From DASSKA01 sp963839365 (lineage in GTDB: Bacteria > Actinomycetota > Actinomycetes > Propionibacteriales > Nocardioidaceae), in contig CAWIUT010000010.1 in assembly GCA_963839365.1 (NCBI GenBank), forward strand, positions 124,001 to 188,000: a DNA stretch of 64,000 bases. Direction: 5' to 3'. The notes beneath the pieces are model-generated. The model saw only the letters and a program-made list of their open reading frames with translations. It was not told where the DNA came from and made no database searches. This document shows positions 1 to 8,416 of this stretch, one piece after another. The stretch's first letter is position 1. Each line of letters starts with the position of its first letter. A program made the translations under genes and the position numbers.

Positions 1-451
1 CGGAGAGGTCGACCAGCTCGCCGACCCCGTCCCGGACCGTGTCGGCCAGCCGGAACGGCAGTGCACCGACCGCCCCGACCCGGGAGGCGCCGCGACGGCG
101 GAGCGCCTCGACCAGAGAGCGGGCGGTGCTCGGCCCGGCCCAGCGCACCTCCACCGACCCGTCCACCGCCCCGGCCACTGCGGCGGCCTGCGGCACGTGG
201 TTGTAGAAGCTGACCAGCAGCAGGTCCGGCTCGCCGATGCTGTGCACGACCGCGGCCTCCCGGGTCACCGGCCAGCCGGTCAGCCACTGCACCGCGCTGC
301 CGGAGCGGTTCGCCCCGTAGACCACGAGATGCTCCAGACCGGACTCGGCGAGCACGCCGTCCAGCTGCTCGCGGCGCCGTGCCATCTCCGCGTGCGAGAA
401 CCCCGAGAACGCCGAGGATGACGAGAAGGACGGGGACCGGTCAGTGGGCAA
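1..451 (-). CDS. M24 family metallopeptidase / creatinase-like hydrolase (partial, runs off left edge)
   Basis: Only the N-terminal part is present; the reading frame is open to base 1 of the window. The visible protein matches the creatinase/prolidase N-terminal domain: a FSHAEMARRR segment, then VVYGANRSGSAVQWLTGW, then DLLLVSFYNHVPQA, as in Xaa-Pro dipeptidases and creatinases. The catalytic pita-bread domain would lie outside the window. The frame starts directly after the TAG of the upstream gene: TTG at 449-451 gives MPTDRSPSFS, and the first ATG is at 383-385 inside the conserved segment, so TTG seems more likely. It is the last visible gene of the leftward catabolic operon, where it may hydrolyse an amide or C-N bond of an intermediate (inference). 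Confidence 0.72.
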   Translation of the reverse strand, partial: MPTDRSPSFSSSSAFSGFSHAEMARRREQLDGVLAESGLEHLVVYGANRSGSAVQWLTGWPVTREAAVVHSIGEPDLLLVSFYNHVPQAAAVAGAVDGSVEVRWAGPSTARSLVEALRRRGASRVGAVGALPFRLADTVRDGVGELVDLS

Positions 452-1078
452 CTACTTCGCCGCCGCCCAGTAGTCCGGCCGGCCCTTGGTCTCGGCGAGC
501 TCCTCGGCGGTCTTGAACCCGGGAGCCAGCGAGGCGTCGGTGCCGGCCATGTACTGGTGGTGGTCGATGCCGAGCAGCCGGATCCAGCTCTGCTGCCCGA
601 AGGTGAGCGCGATGAAGTTGCCCAGCTCGACCAGCTCGGGTTCGGAGAAGTGCGCGTGCAGCCGCTTCCACAGACCGTCGAGGTCCTGCTCGCCCCAGGC
701 GATCGCCTCGGCGTAGGACAGGGCCGCCTTCTGCCGCTCGTCGTACTTGTCGGATGTCTCGAAGTTCAGCAGCTCGTCGTACTGCTGCTCCTGGAGCCCG
801 GCGTCGGCCGCCTTGGCCGAACGCTGGTTGCCGCAGAACTCGCACTTGACGGTGCGGGAGATGTAGACCCGGCACAGGTCCTTGATGGCGTGGTCGCAGA
901 TGCCGTTGTGGAAGATCGCCTTCCAGGCGTCGGCGAACGCCCAGAACGCCGCGGGCACCTGGGCGCGGACGGCCGAGCTCTCCGGCCGCGGGGTGCCCTC
1001 GCGGGCGCAACGCTGCATCTCGGCCTGCATGCGCTCGTCCATCCGCTCGTAGGGGAAGTAGCTGATTGCCTGGGCCAT
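452..1078 (-). CDS. Carboxymuconolactone decarboxylase (CMD)/AhpD-like family protein
   Basis: This 208-residue protein has the CMD/AhpD helical core with a redox-type CxxC at C79-E-F-C82, preceded by KDLCRVYISRTVKCEFC and followed by a conserved helix. The family includes gamma-carboxymuconolactone decarboxylases and AhpD-type peroxidase partners; the CxxC favours an AhpD-like peroxide or redox role, but the exact reaction cannot be read from the sequence. The ATG at 1076-1078 is chosen because it starts the conserved region; a longer open frame upstream is a shadow of the molybdopterin gene. It lies 11 nt after the molybdenum subunit gene and directly abuts the M24 gene, so it is part of the same operon. 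Confidence 0.8.
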   Translation of the reverse strand: MAQAISYFPYERMDERMQAEMQRCAREGTPRPESSAVRAQVPAAFWAFADAWKAIFHNGICDHAIKDLCRVYISRTVKCEFCGNQRSAKAADAGLQEQQYDELLNFETSDKYDERQKAALSYAEAIAWGEQDLDGLWKRLHAHFSEPELVELGNFIALTFGQQSWIRLLGIDHHQYMAGTDASLAPGFKTAEELAETKGRPDYWAAAK

Positions 1079-1089
1079 GGAAACTCTCC

Positions 1090-3228
1090 TCACTCGGTTT
1101 GCTGCTGCTCGATGGCCGCCACCACCGCGTCGGTGGTGATCGGCAGGTCCCGCACACGCACCCCGAGAGCGGCGCCCACGGCGTTGCCGATCGCTGCGGC
1201 GGTCGGCCCCTGGGCCGCCTCTCCGGCGCCGACCGGCGGCTGGTCTGCTCGGTCCAGCACCTGCACCTCGACGTCGGGGACCTCGTCGAAGCGCAGGATC
1301 GGGTAGCTCTCCCAGTCGTCGCTGGTGATCCGCCGCCGGTTGAAGCGGACCCGCTCCTTCAGCGTCCAGCTGGCCGCCTGCAGGGCGCCGCCCTCGATCT
1401 GGTTGCGCACCCCGTCGGGGTTGACCACCCGGCCGACGTCGACGGCGACGACGAGCCGGCGCAGCCGGACCTCCCGCTCGGCCTCCACCTCGGCGACCAC
1501 GGTGCAGTAGGCGTACCGCTGCTTGTAGCGGGCCAGCCCGAGCCCTCTGCCCACGCCCTCCGGGGTCGGCGAGCCCCAGCCGGCGGCCGTCGCCGCGGCC
1601 TCCAGCACCGCGCGGGCGCGCTGGTCGGACAGGTGCGCCAGCCGGAAGTCGAGTGGGTCGGCGTCGGCGGAGCCGGCCAGCTCGTCGACGAACGACTCGA
1701 TGGCGAACACGTTCAAGAACGCGCCCAGGGAGCGCAGCGAGGAGCTGCGGATCGGGGTCTGCAGCAGCCGGTGCCCGACGACCCGGCGGGCGCCCACGCC
1801 GTACACCGGGACCGCGTTGCGCAGCGACCCGGCGCCGCCGGCCAGCGGCGGGTCCACCGGGGCGGGCAGGTCGAACGGCTCCGCCAGGTGCGCGGCGGCC
1901 AGCAGGCCCGGTGTGCCGGCGTACCCGGGCCGGGCGGTGTGCCCCTGGCTCCACACCTCATGGCTCCAGGACCGGATCCGGCCGGTCTCGTCCATGGTGG
2001 CGGCGAGGTCGGCGGTCATCGCCGACCCGAACGGCCCCCAGGCCAGCTCGTCGCGCCGGCTCCACTGCACCAGCACCGGCCGGCCTGGCGCCGCGCGGGC
2101 GAGCAGCACCGCGTCGAAGGCGGCGTCGTCGGCGGCGTTGTGCCCGTAGGAGCCGGCGCCCGGCACGTGCTGCACGGTGACCGAGCCGGCGTCGAGGTCC
2201 ATCGCCTGGGCGATCGCGTCGCGGAGCCGGGTGATGCCCTGGCTGTGGCTCCACACCGACAGCCGCCCGTCGTCCTCCCAGCGCGCCATCCCGCAGCTCG
2301 GGGCGATCGAGGCGTGTGCCAGGAAAGGCCGGGAGTACGTCGCACGCAGCGTCCGGCCGGCGCGGCCCGGCGAAGGCTCCTCCGGCGAAGGCTCCTCCAG
2401 CACCGGGACCGTCTCGTGCGGCCCGGCACGCAGGAACTCGTCGATCCGGTCCTCGGCGGGCAGGATGTCGTGCTCCTCCCACCGGGACGCCGACCGCAGC
2501 TTCTCGCAGGCGGCGACCACGGTGGTCTCCCGCTCCCCGACGACGCCGAGGAACGAGCCGTCCCGGACCACCTGCACGTCCAGGTCTCCCACCGCCGGCT
2601 CGCCGGCTTCGAGCAGCCGGGCCCCGGCCGAGGGCGGCCGCACCACCCGGCCGTGCAGCTGGTCGGGCAGGCGCAGGTCATGGATGAACGCCGGCCGGCC
2701 GGCCACCTTGTCCGGAAGGTCGATCCGCGGCAGGCTGCGGCCGACCAGCCCGGCCGCCTCCGCGCTTTTCGGCGGCACCGTCGGGTCGGCCTTCACGTGC
2801 AGGTCCACGGCGTGGGCCAGCTCGGCGTAGGACGCGAACGCCCCGCCGCTGCGCAGCACGCCGTCCTCGACGGCCACCTCGCCCGCGGAGACCCCCCAGC
2901 GGCGGGCGGCCTCGTTGACGAACCGGGCCCGCACGTTCGCGCACACCACCTGGAGCGCCGGGAAGGTCTGGAACACCGACAGGCTGCCCATCGTGATGCC
3001 CTGGTCCGGGCTGGTGGCGCTGTGCGCCGGGACCATCACGACCCGGTCCAGCGAAAGGTCCAGCTCATCGGCGGCCACCTGGGCCAGCGCCGTGGTGATG
3101 CCCTGCCCGAGCTCCACCTTGCCGATGCGCACCTCGACGCGGCCGTCGCCGAGCATCCGCACCCACCGTGAGAGCAGCGGGGTGACCACCAGCGCGGGCG
3201 GCAGGGTGTGCTCGACGGCGGCGGTCAT
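1090..3228 (-). CDS. Molybdopterin-binding hydroxylase subunit, NicB/IorB type
   Basis: The 712-residue protein is a xanthine dehydrogenase/aldehyde oxidase family large subunit. It opens with GKVELGQGITTALAQ and ends with the GAGEAAQGPTAAAIGNAV motif that holds the conserved catalytic glutamate. The order and length resemble isoquinoline 1-oxidoreductase beta (IorB) and nicotinate hydroxylase NicB, which hydroxylate an N-heterocycle next to the ring nitrogen. No cytochrome c CxxCH domains are present, unlike some NicB proteins, and no FAD subunit gene is nearby, so the electron acceptor is unknown. The start overlaps the [2Fe-2S] gene by 4 nt (ATGA), implying translational coupling. The family call is firm; the substrate is unknown. 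Confidence 0.88.
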   Translation of the reverse strand: MTAAVEHTLPPALVVTPLLSRWVRMLGDGRVEVRIGKVELGQGITTALAQVAADELDLSLDRVVMVPAHSATSPDQGITMGSLSVFQTFPALQVVCANVRARFVNEAARRWGVSAGEVAVEDGVLRSGGAFASYAELAHAVDLHVKADPTVPPKSAEAAGLVGRSLPRIDLPDKVAGRPAFIHDLRLPDQLHGRVVRPPSAGARLLEAGEPAVGDLDVQVVRDGSFLGVVGERETTVVAACEKLRSASRWEEHDILPAEDRIDEFLRAGPHETVPVLEEPSPEEPSPGRAGRTLRATYSRPFLAHASIAPSCGMARWEDDGRLSVWSHSQGITRLRDAIAQAMDLDAGSVTVQHVPGAGSYGHNAADDAAFDAVLLARAAPGRPVLVQWSRRDELAWGPFGSAMTADLAATMDETGRIRSWSHEVWSQGHTARPGYAGTPGLLAAAHLAEPFDLPAPVDPPLAGGAGSLRNAVPVYGVGARRVVGHRLLQTPIRSSSLRSLGAFLNVFAIESFVDELAGSADADPLDFRLAHLSDQRARAVLEAAATAAGWGSPTPEGVGRGLGLARYKQRYAYCTVVAEVEAEREVRLRRLVVAVDVGRVVNPDGVRNQIEGGALQAASWTLKERVRFNRRRITSDDWESYPILRFDEVPDVEVQVLDRADQPPVGAGEAAQGPTAAAIGNAVGAALGVRVRDLPITTDAVVAAIEQQQTE

Positions 3229-3677
3229 CGCGCCGCCTCGGTGACCGCGCGCACGATCCGGGCATGGCTGCCGCAGCGGCACAGGTTAGGTCCCAGCGCC
3301 GCGCGCACCTCGGGCTCGGTCGGGGAGGGGTTCTGCTCCAGCAGCGCGGCGGCGCGCACCACGATCCCGGAGATGCAGTAGCCGCACTGCGCGGCCTGCC
3401 GGTCCAGGATCGCCTGCTGCACCGGGTGCAGCGCCTCCCCGTCGGCGAGCCCTTCGACGGTCACCACCTCGGCGCGCTCGGCGGACCACAGCGGGGTGTC
3501 GCAGGAGTGCACCACCGTGCCGTTCATCCGTACGTCGCACGCGCCGCACAGCCCCATGCCGCAGCCGAACCGGCTCCCCAGCAGCCCCAGGTCGTCGCGC
3601 AGCACGGACAGCAGCGGGGTGTCCGCATCCGCGTCCACGTCGACCCGCCGGCCGTTCACGGTGAGGCGGACCGTCAT
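3225..3677 (-). CDS. [2Fe-2S] subunit of molybdenum hydroxylase, IorA/NicA type
   Basis: This 150-residue protein carries both clusters of the xanthine-oxidase family. The N-terminal plant-ferredoxin site is C39-x4-C44-x2-C47-x11-C59. The C-terminal four-helix site is C98-x2-C101 with C133-x-C135 (NLCRCGSH). It passes electrons from the molybdenum centre of the next gene product to an unidentified acceptor. The ATG at 3675-3677 overlaps the GntR stop by 4 nt, and its own stop overlaps the large-subunit start by 4 nt. The length is normal for the two-subunit IorAB/NicAB enzymes. All eight cluster cysteines are present, so it looks functional. Confidence 0.92.
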   Translation of the reverse strand: MTVRLTVNGRRVDVDADADTPLLSVLRDDLGLLGSRFGCGMGLCGACDVRMNGTVVHSCDTPLWSAERAEVVTVEGLADGEALHPVQQAILDRQAAQCGYCISGIVVRAAALLEQNPSPTEPEVRAALGPNLCRCGSHARIVRAVTEAAR

Positions 3678-4339
3678 CCCTCGAACACCTCGGGGTGCTG
3701 GTCCAGCTCGATGCGGGTGCGACGGATGTGCCCCGACAGGTAGCGCTCGGCGTCGGTGACGTCGCGGCGCTGGAGCGCGTCGAGCAGCAGCCGGTGCTCG
3801 GCGTTGACCACCCATCGGCGGCCGGCGCCGCCGAGGTGCACGAACAATCGCCGGTAGTGTTGGGTGGAGTTCCACAGCCGGGTCACCATGCCGTTCAGCT
3901 GCTCGATCGAGCAGCCGCTGTAGCTGACCAGGTGGAACGCCCGGTCCAGGGCGAGGAACTCCCCGACGTCGGTGTTCGTCTCGATGCGCTGCTGCACCTC
4001 CTCCATCCGGGCCAGGTCGCCGGCGGTCAGCCGGGGCAGGCTCTCGGCGACGGCGAGCGGCTCGAGGCGCTCGCGCATCATGTAGACCACGTCCACCTCG
4101 TGCCGGGTCAGCCTCGGCACCCGGGCGCCCTTGTTGGGCATGTGCTCGGTGAGCCCCTCGGCCTCCAGGATCCGCAGCGCCTCGCGCACCGGTAGCCTGC
4201 TGGCCCCGAGCCGGTCGGCGACCTCCTCCTGCCGGATCCACTCGCCCGGCCGGATCTCCCCGCCGAGGATCGCCTCACGCAGGTGGTCGGCGACCCGGGC
4301 GCTGGCCGCGGGGGCCGCGACCGGTTCCACCGTGGTCAC
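3674..4339 (-). CDS. GntR family (FCD/FadR subfamily) transcriptional regulator
   Basis: The 221-residue protein has a winged HTH at about residues 15-77 (EEVADRLGASRLPVREALRIL) and an all-helical FCD ligand domain at about 88-210. The four usual FCD metal-site residues can be seen: D132, H136, H182 and H204. It starts with GTG at 4337-4339 inside the VOC stop (GTGA overlap) and overlaps the [2Fe-2S] gene by 4 nt, so the regulator is embedded in the operon it probably controls. Two TTGGATCC-type palindromes in the divergent spacer are the likely operators. The effector is probably a carboxylate pathway intermediate, as is usual for FCD regulators (inference). Confidence 0.88.
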   Translation of the reverse strand: MTTVEPVAAPAASARVADHLREAILGGEIRPGEWIRQEEVADRLGASRLPVREALRILEAEGLTEHMPNKGARVPRLTRHEVDVVYMMRERLEPLAVAESLPRLTAGDLARMEEVQQRIETNTDVGEFLALDRAFHLVSYSGCSIEQLNGMVTRLWNSTQHYRRLFVHLGGAGRRWVVNAEHRLLLDALQRRDVTDAERYLSGHIRRTRIELDQHPEVFEG

Positions 4340-4836
4340 CCGCGGCCCCCCCGCTCCCGGTCGAACTTCTTCCCGCCGGGGTAGCAGACCAACTCGAACT
4401 GCATCCCCCAGGGGGACAGGAAGTAGACCCACCGGTTGCCCTCGGCGGGCCCCTTGCTGGGGGTCGGCTCGCCCAGCACCTGCACCCCGCGCTCGCGGAG
4501 GTAGCCGACCGCCGCGTCGAGGTCGTCGACGTACAGCGCCACGTGGTGGCCGCCGATGTCGCTGTTGCGCGGCAGCCGGGTGGCCTGGTCGGGCGCGGCG
4601 TAGTCGAAGACCTCGAAGACCGCCTGGTCGCCGCACCGGAAGAACCGGTTCTCCCGGACCTCGGCCCGCGGGTGCACGTTGAGGTGCTCGGCCATCCAGT
4701 CGTCGCCGCTGCGGAACGGGCCGAGCGAGTAGAGGTACTCGCAGCCCAGCACGTCGACCAGGAACCGGGTCGCCTCCTCCAGGTCCGGCACGGTGAACCC
4801 GATGTGGTCCAGCCGCCGCAGTCCCGGCAAGCTCAT
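4336..4836 (-). CDS. VOC family (glyoxalase/dioxygenase fold) protein
   Basis: The 166-residue protein has the paired beta-alpha-beta-beta-beta modules of the vicinal oxygen chelate fold, from LDHIGFTVPDLEEATRFL at the N-terminus to GMQFELVCYPGGK at the C-terminus. Candidate metal ligands are H11 in LDHIGF, a histidine in the GGHHVAL segment and the glutamate of QFELV. The end resembles methylmalonyl-CoA epimerase and lactoylglutathione lyase-like enzymes, but the reaction cannot be fixed. It is the first gene of the leftward operon and has a good ribosome site (AGGTGGGTG) just upstream of its ATG. It might process an intermediate of the same pathway. Confidence 0.82.
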   Translation of the reverse strand: MSLPGLRRLDHIGFTVPDLEEATRFLVDVLGCEYLYSLGPFRSGDDWMAEHLNVHPRAEVRENRFFRCGDQAVFEVFDYAAPDQATRLPRNSDIGGHHVALYVDDLDAAVGYLRERGVQVLGEPTPSKGPAEGNRWVYFLSPWGMQFELVCYPGGKKFDRERGGRG

Positions 4837-4855
4837 CCGTCACCCACCTTCCAGG

Positions 4856-4865
4856 TTGGATCCAT
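4856..4865. promoter_or_regulatory. Candidate GntR operator, proximal to the leftward operon
   Basis: TTGGATCCAT lies 19 bases upstream of the VOC start codon and differs by one base from the perfect palindrome 64 bp away. The wider sequence GGTTGGATCC-ATGAACC keeps outer GGTT/AACC arms. FCD-type GntR proteins typically bind short palindromes of this kind. Assignment to the regulator at 3674-4339 is inference from proximity. Confidence 0.55.
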
Positions 4866-4918
4866 GAACCGTACGGCACACGTGTGCAGCGTGTCCAGGA
4901 TCAACGAAAATCCTAGAC

Positions 4919-4930
4919 GTTGGATCCAAC
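4919..4930. promoter_or_regulatory. Candidate GntR operator, proximal to the rightward operon
   Basis: GTTGGATCCAAC is a perfect 12-bp palindrome 31 bases upstream of the E1 start codon. With the related site at 4856-4865, its centre-to-centre distance is 64 bp, about six helical turns. This spacing would allow one regulator to hold both divergent promoters. Confidence 0.6.
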
Positions 4931-4961
4931 CCTGTGCCAGGGTGGCGCCCAGGAGGTGCCG

Positions 4962-7142
4962 ATGACCACGCATGACCGCCTCGAGCCCGCCGCCCCGTGG
5001 GTGCAGCTCGCGATCACCGACGAGGACTGGGACCGCGCCGAGCCCGAGCTGCTCACCGGGATGTACAGCCAGCTGGTGCTGATCCGCACCTTCGAGGAGT
5101 ACGTCCTCGAGCTGGCCGGGGCCGGGCTGATCCACGGCCCGGCGCACTCCAGCATCGGCCAGGAGGGCGGCGCGGTCGGCTCGGCGCTCGCCCTGACCAG
5201 CCAGGACACCGTGAACGGGTCGCACCGCGGCCACCACCAGTTCCTGGCCAAGACGCTCGGACACGTCGCCCCGAAGGGCATCGACCCGACCGGGGAGCTG
5301 TCCGAGGACGTGCGGGCGGTGCTGCTGCGCACCCTCGCGGAGATCTGCGGCCTGGACCGCGGCTTCAGCCACGGCCGCGGCGGGTCCATGCACCTGCAGT
5401 GGAAGGAGGCCGGCGCGGTCGGCACCAACGCGATCGTCGGCGGCGGCGTCCCGATGGCGGCCGGCTACGCCTGGGCGCACCGCCAGGCCGGCACCGACGC
5501 CGTGTCGGTGACCTACTTCGGCGACGGGGCGGTGAACATCGGCTCCACGCTGGAGACCTTCAACCTGGCCGCCGCGTGGAAGCTGCCGGTCTGCTTCTTC
5601 ATCGAGAACAACCAGTACGCCGTGTCCACCACCGTGCTGGAGGCCACCGGGGAACCCCGGCTGTCCGCCCGCGGGCCGGGGTTCAACATCGCCAGCTGGC
5701 GGGTGGACGGGATGGACCCGCTGGCGGTGCACCTGGCGATGCAGGAGGCCGTGGCGCACATGCGTGCCGGCCACGGGCCGACCCTCGTGGAGGCCGACAC
5801 CTACCGCTACTTCCACCAGAACGGCGGCTTCCCCGGCAGCGCGTTCGGCTATCGCGACAAGGACGAGGAGCGGGCCTGGCGGGAGCGGGACCCGGTCGCA
5901 CAGGTGCGTGGCCACCTGCTGCGCCGCGGCGTCCTCAGCGAGGCCGAGGCGGACGGCGCCGTGGACCGCGCCAAGCAGGCGATGGCCGACATCGGCGCGG
6001 TGCTGCTCGAGCCGGTGCCCGACGGCAAGCCCGGCCAGCGCCGGGTCCGCGCCGCCGAGTGGCCGGACCCGACCTTCGCCGACGTCGGCGTGCGCGGCGA
6101 CCTCAGCGAGCTTGCCGACGCGCCGTTCACCGACCGGGACACCTTCGGTGGCGAGCTCACCGAGCGCAAGCTCATCGACGCGGTGGCCGCGGTGCTCGGT
6201 CGGCGGATGGAGACCGACGACGGCGTGGTCGTGCTCGGCGAGGACGTGCACAAGCTCAACGGCGGCACCAACGGCGCCACCCGCGGGCTCCAGCAGCGGT
6301 TCCCCGACCGGGTGCTGGGCACGCCGATCAGCGAGAACGCGTTCGCCGGGCTGGGCGGCGGCATCGCCCTGGACGGCAGGTTCCGGCCGGTCGTGGAGTT
6401 CATGTACGCCGACTTCATGTGGGTGGCCGCCGACCAGCTGTTCAACCAGATCGCCAAGGCGCGGCACATGTTCGGCGGGGACGGCGACGTGCCGCTGGTG
6501 CTGCGCAGCAAGGTGGCGATGGGCACCGGCTACGGGTCCCAGCACTCCATGGACCCGGCCGGCATCTTCGCGACCGCGCCGGGCTGGCGGATCGTCGCCC
6601 CCACCACGCCGTTCGACTACGTGGGGCTGATGAACACCGCGCTGCGCTGCAACGACCCGGTGGTCGTCCTCGAGCACGTGGACCTGTACGCCTCGACCGG
6701 GGAGGGACCGGCCGAGGACCTGGACTACTGCCTGCCGGTCGGGAAGGCCGCGGTCCGCCGGACCGGCGAGGACGTCACCGTCATCTCCTACCTGGCGATG
6801 GTGCACTACGCGCTCGAGGCGGCCGAGGCCGTCGACGGCATCGACGCCGAGGTGGTCGACCTGCGCTGGCTGGACCGGGCCAGCCTGGACTGGGACACGC
6901 TCGGGGAGAGCATCCGCAAGACCAACCGGGTGCTGATCGCCGAGCAGGGCCCGGTCGGTACGTCGTACGGCGGCTGGCTGGCCGACGAGATCCAGCGCCG
7001 GTGGTTCGACTGGCTCGACGAGCCGGTGCAGCGGGTCACCGGCGGGGAGGCCTCGCCGAGCATCAGCAAGGTGCTGGAGCGGGCCGCGATCGCGCGCACC
7101 GAAGAGGTCGTCGCCAAGCTCACCGAGATGGCGAGGTACTGA
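4962..7142 (+). CDS. 2-Oxoacid dehydrogenase E1, fused alpha and beta subunits
   Basis: This 726-residue thiamine-diphosphate enzyme joins E1-alpha (about residues 30-370) and E1-beta (about 397-726), which are separate proteins in most pyruvate, branched-chain and acetoin dehydrogenase complexes. The TPP/Mg motif begins at G187-D-G and ends in the ENNQYAVS segment. The beta part begins GELTERKLIDAVAAVL and includes VVVLGEDVHK. It would decarboxylate a 2-oxoacid or cleave an acetoin-like compound and pass the acyl group to E2. An AGGAGGTG ribosome site at 4951-4958 supports the ATG at 4962. The stop overlaps the E2 start (TGATG). The substrate may be a 2-oxoacid made by the neighbouring catabolic genes (inference). 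Confidence 0.9.
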   Translation: MTTHDRLEPAAPWVQLAITDEDWDRAEPELLTGMYSQLVLIRTFEEYVLELAGAGLIHGPAHSSIGQEGGAVGSALALTSQDTVNGSHRGHHQFLAKTLGHVAPKGIDPTGELSEDVRAVLLRTLAEICGLDRGFSHGRGGSMHLQWKEAGAVGTNAIVGGGVPMAAGYAWAHRQAGTDAVSVTYFGDGAVNIGSTLETFNLAAAWKLPVCFFIENNQYAVSTTVLEATGEPRLSARGPGFNIASWRVDGMDPLAVHLAMQEAVAHMRAGHGPTLVEADTYRYFHQNGGFPGSAFGYRDKDEERAWRERDPVAQVRGHLLRRGVLSEAEADGAVDRAKQAMADIGAVLLEPVPDGKPGQRRVRAAEWPDPTFADVGVRGDLSELADAPFTDRDTFGGELTERKLIDAVAAVLGRRMETDDGVVVLGEDVHKLNGGTNGATRGLQQRFPDRVLGTPISENAFAGLGGGIALDGRFRPVVEFMYADFMWVAADQLFNQIAKARHMFGGDGDVPLVLRSKVAMGTGYGSQHSMDPAGIFATAPGWRIVAPTTPFDYVGLMNTALRCNDPVVVLEHVDLYASTGEGPAEDLDYCLPVGKAAVRRTGEDVTVISYLAMVHYALEAAEAVDGIDAEVVDLRWLDRASLDWDTLGESIRKTNRVLIAEQGPVGTSYGGWLADEIQRRWFDWLDEPVQRVTGGEASPSISKVLERAAIARTEEVVAKLTEMARY

Positions 7143-8416
7143 TGGCCAAGCTGCTGCACATGCCCGAGGTGGCCGCGAACGCGACGGAGGCGGTGCTCCA
7201 GGCCTGGCAGGTGGCCGAGAACCAGCCGTTCGGCGCCCAGGACACCATCGCCACCGTGGAGACCGAGAAGGCCGTGGTGGACGTGGAGGCCGAGACCGAG
7301 GGCACCCTGCTCAAGACTCTGGTGGCCGCCGGCGCCCAGGTCGAGGTCGGCTCTCCGATCGCCGTGGTCGGTGCCGTGGGGGAGACCGTCGAGGACCTCG
7401 ACGGGCTGCTGGCCCGGCTCGGGGTCACCGTGGCCACGCCGGCCGGCAACCCGGAGCGCCGGGAGGTGCCCGACGTGCCGGGTGAGGGGCCCGACGTGCC
7501 GCGTCAGGCACCGGAGGCCCCCGCGAAGAACGGCCGGATCTTCGCCAGCCCGCTCGCCCGTCGGCTGGCGAAGGAGGCCGGCCTGCCGGTGGAGAGCCTG
7601 GCCGGGACCGGGCCGCGTGGGCGGATCCTGCGCCGGGATGTCGAGGCCGCGGTGGCCGCGCGGGGCCCGGACGGCGCCGTCCCGGCCCGGCAGAGGCCCG
7701 CCCCCGCAGCCGCGGAAGGTGCCCCGGACCCGGCCGACGGGGTGCAGGAGGTCCCGCACTCCCGGATGCGCCGGGCGATCGCCGACCGGCTGGTGGAGAG
7801 CAAGCAGACCGCGCCGCACTTCTACGTGCGGGCCACCGTGCGGGCCGACGAGCTGCTGCGGCTGCGTGGCCAGCTCAACCAGGCCGCGGACGTCAAGATC
7901 TCCCTCAACGACCTGGTGGTCAAGGCGGTCGGCCGCGCGCACACCCTGGTGCCGGAGATGAACGCCATCTGGACCCCCGAGGCGGTGCGGCGGTTCGCCT
8001 CGGTGGACGTGGGCGTCGCGGTGGCCACCGAGCGTGGCCTGGTGACCCCGGTGCTGCGCGGCGTGGATGCCTCGACGGTCACGGCGCTCACCACCCGGGC
8101 CCGTGATCTCGCCGAACGCGCCCGGGAGGGCCGGCTGCGCCAGGAGGAGCTGGAGGGCGGCACGATCACGGTCACCAACCTCGGGATGTACGGCACCGAG
8201 GAGTTCGCCGCGATCATCAACCCGCCCCAGGCGGCGATCCTGGCCGTCGGCGCCGCCCGCCAGGAGCCGGTGGTCGACGACGGGGCGCTGGCGGTCGGCT
8301 CGGTGATGAGGCTGACCCTGTCGGTCGACCACCGTCCCGTCGACGGGGTGCTCGCCGCCCGCTGGATGCAGGTGCTGGTGTCCCTGCTCGAGACCCCGGC
8401 GCGGATCCTCGCGTGA
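7142..8416 (+). CDS. Dihydrolipoamide acyltransferase E2 component
   Basis: The 424-residue protein has the classic E2 layout. A lipoyl domain occupies about residues 1-80, with lipoylated K43 in VETEKAVVD. A peripheral-subunit-binding domain lies at about 125-165 (FASPLARRLAKEAGLPV). A catalytic acyltransferase domain fills the rest, with the active-site SVDHRPVDG near the C-terminus. The linkers are Pro/Glu/Ala-rich. It receives the acyl group from the E1 encoded just upstream and transfers it to CoA. Start and stop codons overlap with E1, so the two are translationally coupled. No E3 (lipoamide dehydrogenase) gene is in the window; a general cellular E3 would be needed. Confidence 0.92.
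   Translation: MAKLLHMPEVAANATEAVLQAWQVAENQPFGAQDTIATVETEKAVVDVEAETEGTLLKTLVAAGAQVEVGSPIAVVGAVGETVEDLDGLLARLGVTVATPAGNPERREVPDVPGEGPDVPRQAPEAPAKNGRIFASPLARRLAKEAGLPVESLAGTGPRGRILRRDVEAAVAARGPDGAVPARQRPAPAAAEGAPDPADGVQEVPHSRMRRAIADRLVESKQTAPHFYVRATVRADELLRLRGQLNQAADVKISLNDLVVKAVGRAHTLVPEMNAIWTPEAVRRFASVDVGVAVATERGLVTPVLRGVDASTVTALTTRARDLAERAREGRLRQEELEGGTITVTNLGMYGTEEFAAIINPPQAAILAVGAARQEPVVDDGALAVGSVMRLTLSVDHRPVDGVLAARWMQVLVSLLETPARILA

Noticed and set aside
4336..4836. Methylmalonyl-CoA epimerase as the exact function of the first VOC gene
   Set aside because: The fold matches but no mutase or carboxylase neighbours support the pathway.
4833..6806. Long minus-strand reading frame (about 650 codons) opposite the E1 gene
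   Set aside because: It is antisense to a well-conserved enzyme and its His/Val/Gly/Arg-rich translation is the usual shadow in GC-rich DNA.
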